From Candidatus Saccharimonadota bacterium (lineage in GTDB: Bacteria > Patescibacteriota > Saccharimonadia > Saccharimonadales > Saccharimonadaceae): 9,524 nt of DNA. Location: positions 74,244 to 83,767 of the forward strand of contig PJQJ01000020.1 of NCBI GenBank assembly GCA_002861585.1. Direction: 5' to 3'. This document shows positions 6,420-9,524 of the stretch, piece by piece. The notes below the pieces were generated by a model. It saw only the letters and a program-made list of their open reading frames with translations, was not told the DNA's origin and ran no database searches. The position numbers and the translations under genes are program-made. The stretch's first letter is position 1. Each line of letters begins with the position of its first letter.

Positions 6420-7359
6420 AGTAGATTTTATTGATCCTCGTCGAGCCGAAGCTAAACTGATGGCTGGTCTTTTGCTGCGAAAACTATTAGTGGTGCAACC
6501 CTCACTATCTATTGAAGTTACGCAGAGTGTAGCTAAGCCGACAGCTCCACCAAATATGGAAACAACAGAGATAACCAAAAGGGCGAATGTAGAGGACCTA
6601 CAATCAGTAGAGCAGCCCGTACCGAGCGAACCGCAGGCCCAGATCGAAGAGTATGAAATTCTTTGGCAGCGCTACGGCAAGCTTATTGAGCATATTGCTC
6701 GAGGCATATCAGCGCCGCCTCAACTTTATGAGGACCTGGTTCAAGAGGGCATGATAGCACTCTGGAAGACTGCTCCAAAGTTTGATCCGGCTAAAGGTCA
6801 AAGTTTGACCGCTTTTGTATACCCGCGTATTCGCGGTGCGATGCTAGACTACTTGCGCGAAAGGGATGTTCTGAGTAGGGGGGATCGCGATAAGTTTAAA
6901 AAGATTACCGCCTTACTGGCGGATGGCATGAGTGATACAGAAGTCTGTAAACAACTGGGTATAAGTCATCAAAAACTAGGAACCCTCCTTGTCACTGGTA
7001 GGGGAGAGGTGTCAATTGATGCCGAAAATGGCGCTGAAGTAAGAATTATCGATCTTATCTCTGATCCACACAATGATTATCAGCAAATAGACGAAGAGGT
7101 AAGCGGGGTAAGCCGGCAGACAGGTCAGCTGGTTGCTCTTATCGAAGAAAGGATAGACCTGCTTGGACCCACGCTGATAACGCCACGCAATAAGGCGATC
7201 TTCCTGGCATACTGCAGGGGTAACATCACGTTGGCGAGACTGGGAGAAGAACATAATGTTACCGAATCACGAGTGGCACAGATAGTGGCCACAATTGCAA
7301 AACGACTCAAACCCCATATTATCGATCAATTTGAGGAATTACTAAAAGATGCTGCATAA
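6379..7359 (+). CDS. Second, divergent group-3-like sigma factor
   Basis: This 326-aa protein is an alternative sigma factor paralogous to the product of 3329-4744. Residues 1-90 are a non-conserved, Pro/Glu-rich N-terminus. Region 2 is about 92-165: LYEDLVQEGMIALWKTAPKFDP (116-137) and RIRGAMLDYLRERD (150-163). Region 3 is about 168-205 with a compact HTH (MSDTEVCKQLGISHQKL). Region 4 is about 254-312, with TPRNKAIFLAYCRG then HTH LARLGEEHNVTESRVAQIVA. It shares YEDLVQEG, RGAM(I/L)D(W/Y)LRE and ESR(I/V)(S/A)QIV with the first sigma, but the WVPRS segment after region 2.4 is replaced by VLSRGDR, suggesting different promoter contacts. The GTG start is supported by AGAGG. The 41-nt overlap with the 448-aa gene implies coupled translation; polA follows after 8 nt. 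Confidence 0.85.
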   Translation: MENQAQSYQNQSPRVDFIDPRRAEAKLMAGLLLRKLLVVQPSLSIEVTQSVAKPTAPPNMETTEITKRANVEDLQSVEQPVPSEPQAQIEEYEILWQRYGKLIEHIARGISAPPQLYEDLVQEGMIALWKTAPKFDPAKGQSLTAFVYPRIRGAMLDYLRERDVLSRGDRDKFKKITALLADGMSDTEVCKQLGISHQKLGTLLVTGRGEVSIDAENGAEVRIIDLISDPHNDYQQIDEEVSGVSRQTGQLVALIEERIDLLGPTLITPRNKAIFLAYCRGNITLARLGEEHNVTESRVAQIVATIAKRLKPHIIDQFEELLKDAA

Positions 7360-7360
7360 T
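7331..7360 (+). promoter_or_regulatory. Possible promoter for polA at the end of the second sigma gene
   Basis: TTGAGG (7331-7336) and CATAAT (7355-7360) are 18 bp apart. The -10 ends 7 nt before the polA ATG, so transcription would begin at about the start codon. An AGG at 7361-7363, 4 nt before the ATG, is a weak alternative ribosome site for a read-through transcript. Both hexamers lie within coding sequence or its stop, so chance is possible. Confidence 0.3.
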
Positions 7361-7367
7361 AGGTAGT

Positions 7368-9524
7368 ATGACAAAACGACTGGCTGTTATTGACGGAAAA
7401 TCAGTTTTTTACCGCGGCTACTACGCAATGCCGAGCTTCACTACTAAAGAAGGTATTCCTACCGGCGGTGTCTATGGGTTCGCAGCACTCGGGCTTGAGT
7501 TAATACGAAAACTAAAACCAGACTATGTTGCCGTTGCGTGGGATAAGCCCAAAACGAATATTCGAAAAAGAAAAGAGATATATCCAGATTACAAGGCTGG
7601 CCGTAAAAAGGCACCTCAGGATTTTTATGACCAGATTCCAATCTTGCACGAACTGCTAGAGGCATTCGGCTGGCCGCTCTATGAGCTTGATGATTACGAA
7701 GCCGATGACATTATGGGAACATTTGCTGTGCAAGCTGCGGAGCAGGGAATTCATACGAGTCTGATTACATCCGACCTTGATGCGCTGCAGATTATCGGTC
7801 CTCATACCGATTTTTATGCCATGAAAAAAGGTTTAACGAATATTGAACTTTTCAATCCTGAAAGCTTCGAAGCCAAGTACAACCTAAAGGTTGAGCAGTT
7901 TTTGGATCTTAAGGCGCTGCAAGGGGATAGCTCTGACAATATTCCAGGCGTTCCAGGCATTGGCCCTAAGACTGCTATCGATCTGCTTAAGAAATACGAA
8001 ACGCTCGATGGCATATACGAAAACCTAGATGAGATTAAGGACGCGCTGCGCCGCAAGCTAGAGGCAGGTAAAGACTCAGCCTATATGAGCAAAGAAGTCG
8101 GCAAGATCTGGTGTGATGCGCCGGTAAAGCTCGATCTTGAGGCTGCCGATGTGACTGATTTAGATGTTCAAAAATTGGCTGACCTCCTTAGGAAACTGGA
8201 ATTTCGCTCTCTTCTAAAAAACTTGCCAACCCATATGCAAGTAGGGGAGGAGTCAGCGGCACAAGCAATCGCCATGGCTCTGCAACCAGCAGTTGTTGAA
8301 CCAGCTTCGGACGATACAATTGCTGAGCTGCTAATGGTCGACAAGATTGTTGCTATGGAACATAACGATCAATATATCCTCTCGCTCCAGCCAGAAAGCG
8401 GATATATTGTTGATACCGCCGAGGCAAAAAAGATACTAGCCAACGCTAAGACTATTGCGCATGATGCCAAACTGCTCATAAAAGATATTTTTGGCAAGAA
8501 CGTTCCGGCGGGCCTCATCGTCGAGCACGACACAAAGCACGCGGCTTTTTTGCTTAATTCGCTTGAACGAAATTTAAATCCTGGCGATCTTTTGGGCCTT
8601 GAACTGAATAGTGAAGATAGCGGACAGATGGTTGCTGCGATATGGCGCTTGTACCAGGAGCAGCTGAAGGCCCTAACCGAGCTGCCAAAACTGCACTCGC
8701 TGGCAACAACGATTGATTTTGCGCTGATTCCGCTGCTCGCCCGAATGGAGGAGTACGGCGTTAAGATCGATACGCACTTTATGGCCGATATGAGCGATGA
8801 ACTGGGCGCACGCATCAACGAGCTAAAGGCGCAGATATTCGAAGCCGTTGGTTATGAATTCAATATTGGTTCACCCGCCCAGTTAGCTGACGTCCTATTT
8901 GGCAAGCTACAGCTGCCGACTACCGGTATTAAAAAGGGTAAGACAGGTTATTCGACCGGCGCCAAGGAACTCGACAAGCTGCGCGGCCAACATCCAATTA
9001 TCGAGATGGTTGAGGAGTACCGCGAGCTGACAAAACTCAAGAGTACCTACATTGATTCACTGCCAAAACTGGTAGATGACCAGAGTCGGCTGCACACAAC
9101 CTTTAACCAGGATGTTGCTGCCACGGGACGACTCAGCAGTACTGATCCGAACCTGCAGAATATCCCAATTCGTACCGAAATCGGCCGTAAAATTCGTCGT
9201 GCTTTTATACCCGAGGAGGGTAATGCCTTCGTCAGTGCTGATTATTCACAATTCGAGCTGCGGCTCGCGGCTGTTTTAGCAGGTGATAAGCAGTTGATTG
9301 ACGACTTTAACTCCGATCTGGATGTGCATGCTAAAACTGCCAGCGATGTGTACGGTGTACCGCTCGAGCAGGTCACGAAAGATCAGCGCCGCGCTGCCAA
9401 GACGATTAACTTCGGTGTGCTCTATGGCATGAGTCCGCACGGACTCAGTGCTGCCACTGGCATGAGTTTTGCCGATGCTAAGAAGTTTATCGATGGCTAC
9501 TTTGAGCTGCGTGCTCCGATTCGT
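7368..9524 (+). CDS. polA: DNA polymerase I, proofreading-deficient type (3' end outside window)
   Basis: PolA removes RNA primers and fills gaps in replication and repair. The frame runs 719 codons from ATG 7368 to the window edge without a stop. The 5'-nuclease domain (about 1-290) has VIDGKS (Asp9), YPDYKAGR, DDYEADD (108-114), SDLDALQ (135-141) and GDSSDNIPGVPGIGPKTA (186-203), so its metal-binding acidic set looks complete. The 3'-5' exonuclease-like domain (about 310-440) lacks the DxE motif and YxxxD motif, so proofreading is predicted absent. The polymerase domain shows TGRLSS (586-591), motif A DYSQFELR (625-632) and motif B RRAAKTINFGVLYG (674-687). Motif C (HDE) lies beyond the edge. 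Motif A has Phe629 where most family A enzymes have Ile. It begins 8 nt after the second sigma gene. Confidence 0.96.
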   Translation, partial: MTKRLAVIDGKSVFYRGYYAMPSFTTKEGIPTGGVYGFAALGLELIRKLKPDYVAVAWDKPKTNIRKRKEIYPDYKAGRKKAPQDFYDQIPILHELLEAFGWPLYELDDYEADDIMGTFAVQAAEQGIHTSLITSDLDALQIIGPHTDFYAMKKGLTNIELFNPESFEAKYNLKVEQFLDLKALQGDSSDNIPGVPGIGPKTAIDLLKKYETLDGIYENLDEIKDALRRKLEAGKDSAYMSKEVGKIWCDAPVKLDLEAADVTDLDVQKLADLLRKLEFRSLLKNLPTHMQVGEESAAQAIAMALQPAVVEPASDDTIAELLMVDKIVAMEHNDQYILSLQPESGYIVDTAEAKKILANAKTIAHDAKLLIKDIFGKNVPAGLIVEHDTKHAAFLLNSLERNLNPGDLLGLELNSEDSGQMVAAIWRLYQEQLKALTELPKLHSLATTIDFALIPLLARMEEYGVKIDTHFMADMSDELGARINELKAQIFEAVGYEFNIGSPAQLADVLFGKLQLPTTGIKKGKTGYSTGAKELDKLRGQHPIIEMVEEYRELTKLKSTYIDSLPKLVDDQSRLHTTFNQDVAATGRLSSTDPNLQNIPIRTEIGRKIRRAFIPEEGNAFVSADYSQFELRLAAVLAGDKQLIDDFNSDLDVHAKTASDVYGVPLEQVTKDQRRAAKTINFGVLYGMSPHGLSAATGMSFADAKKFIDGYFELRAPIR

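Noticed and set aside
8369..8818. 149-codon open frame on the minus strand.
   Set aside because: It is the antisense shadow of polA, Ser/Ala-rich with no recognisable domain, and lies within a well-conserved coding region.
9076..9279. 67-codon plus-strand frame within polA.
   Set aside because: Out-of-frame shadow of the conserved polymerase motif A region.

Overview
The window is bacterial, all genes read on the + strand, and it carries an informational/housekeeping block interrupted by an unusual cluster of regulators. The order is: 3' end of dnaG (primase), the primary sigma factor rpoD, a small P-loop nucleotide kinase-like gene, a trans-polyprenyl diphosphate synthase, a first FliA/group-3-like sigma factor with a long N-terminal extension, a 76-aa unknown protein, a 448-aa unknown protein with one sigma-region-4-like helix-turn-helix, a second divergent group-3-like sigma factor, and the first 719 codons of polA (DNA polymerase I), which runs off the right edge.

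The organism is probably a reduced bacterium of the candidate phyla radiation, with Saccharibacteria (TM7) my best guess. The reasons are the dnaG-rpoD pair, a short RpoD (348 aa) with only an acidic stub in place of region 1.1, a PolA whose proofreading domain has lost its acidic residues, very tight spacing, mid-range GC by eye and the standard code (no in-frame TGA in any gene). This is inference from style, not from a database match.

Positions 1-3223 look like one co-directional block: dnaG overlaps rpoD by 11 nt, and the kinase and prenyl synthase genes follow at 36-39 nt gaps. The prenyl synthase may also have its own extended -10 promoter. An imperfect A-run/T-run hairpin (3233-3271) separates this block from the next.

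Positions 3329-7359 are the part worth attention. Two paralogous sigma factors resembling flagellar/stress sigma factors flank a large protein that carries only a sigma-4-like HTH, plus a tiny protein that may resemble the tail of that large protein. The second sigma gene starts inside the 448-aa gene. The first three genes each have an 11-nt match to TGTAARRWAWT just upstream. There are no flagellar or sporulation genes here, so the cassette may be an undescribed sigma-factor regulatory module. Its targets cannot be read from the window.

From 7368 to the end is polA, 8 nt downstream of the second sigma gene, with an intact 5'-nuclease domain, a degenerate 3'-5' exonuclease-like domain and polymerase motifs A and B. 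No tRNA, rRNA, CRISPR array, transposase or minus-strand gene was found. No gene-free stretch exceeds about 105 bases.
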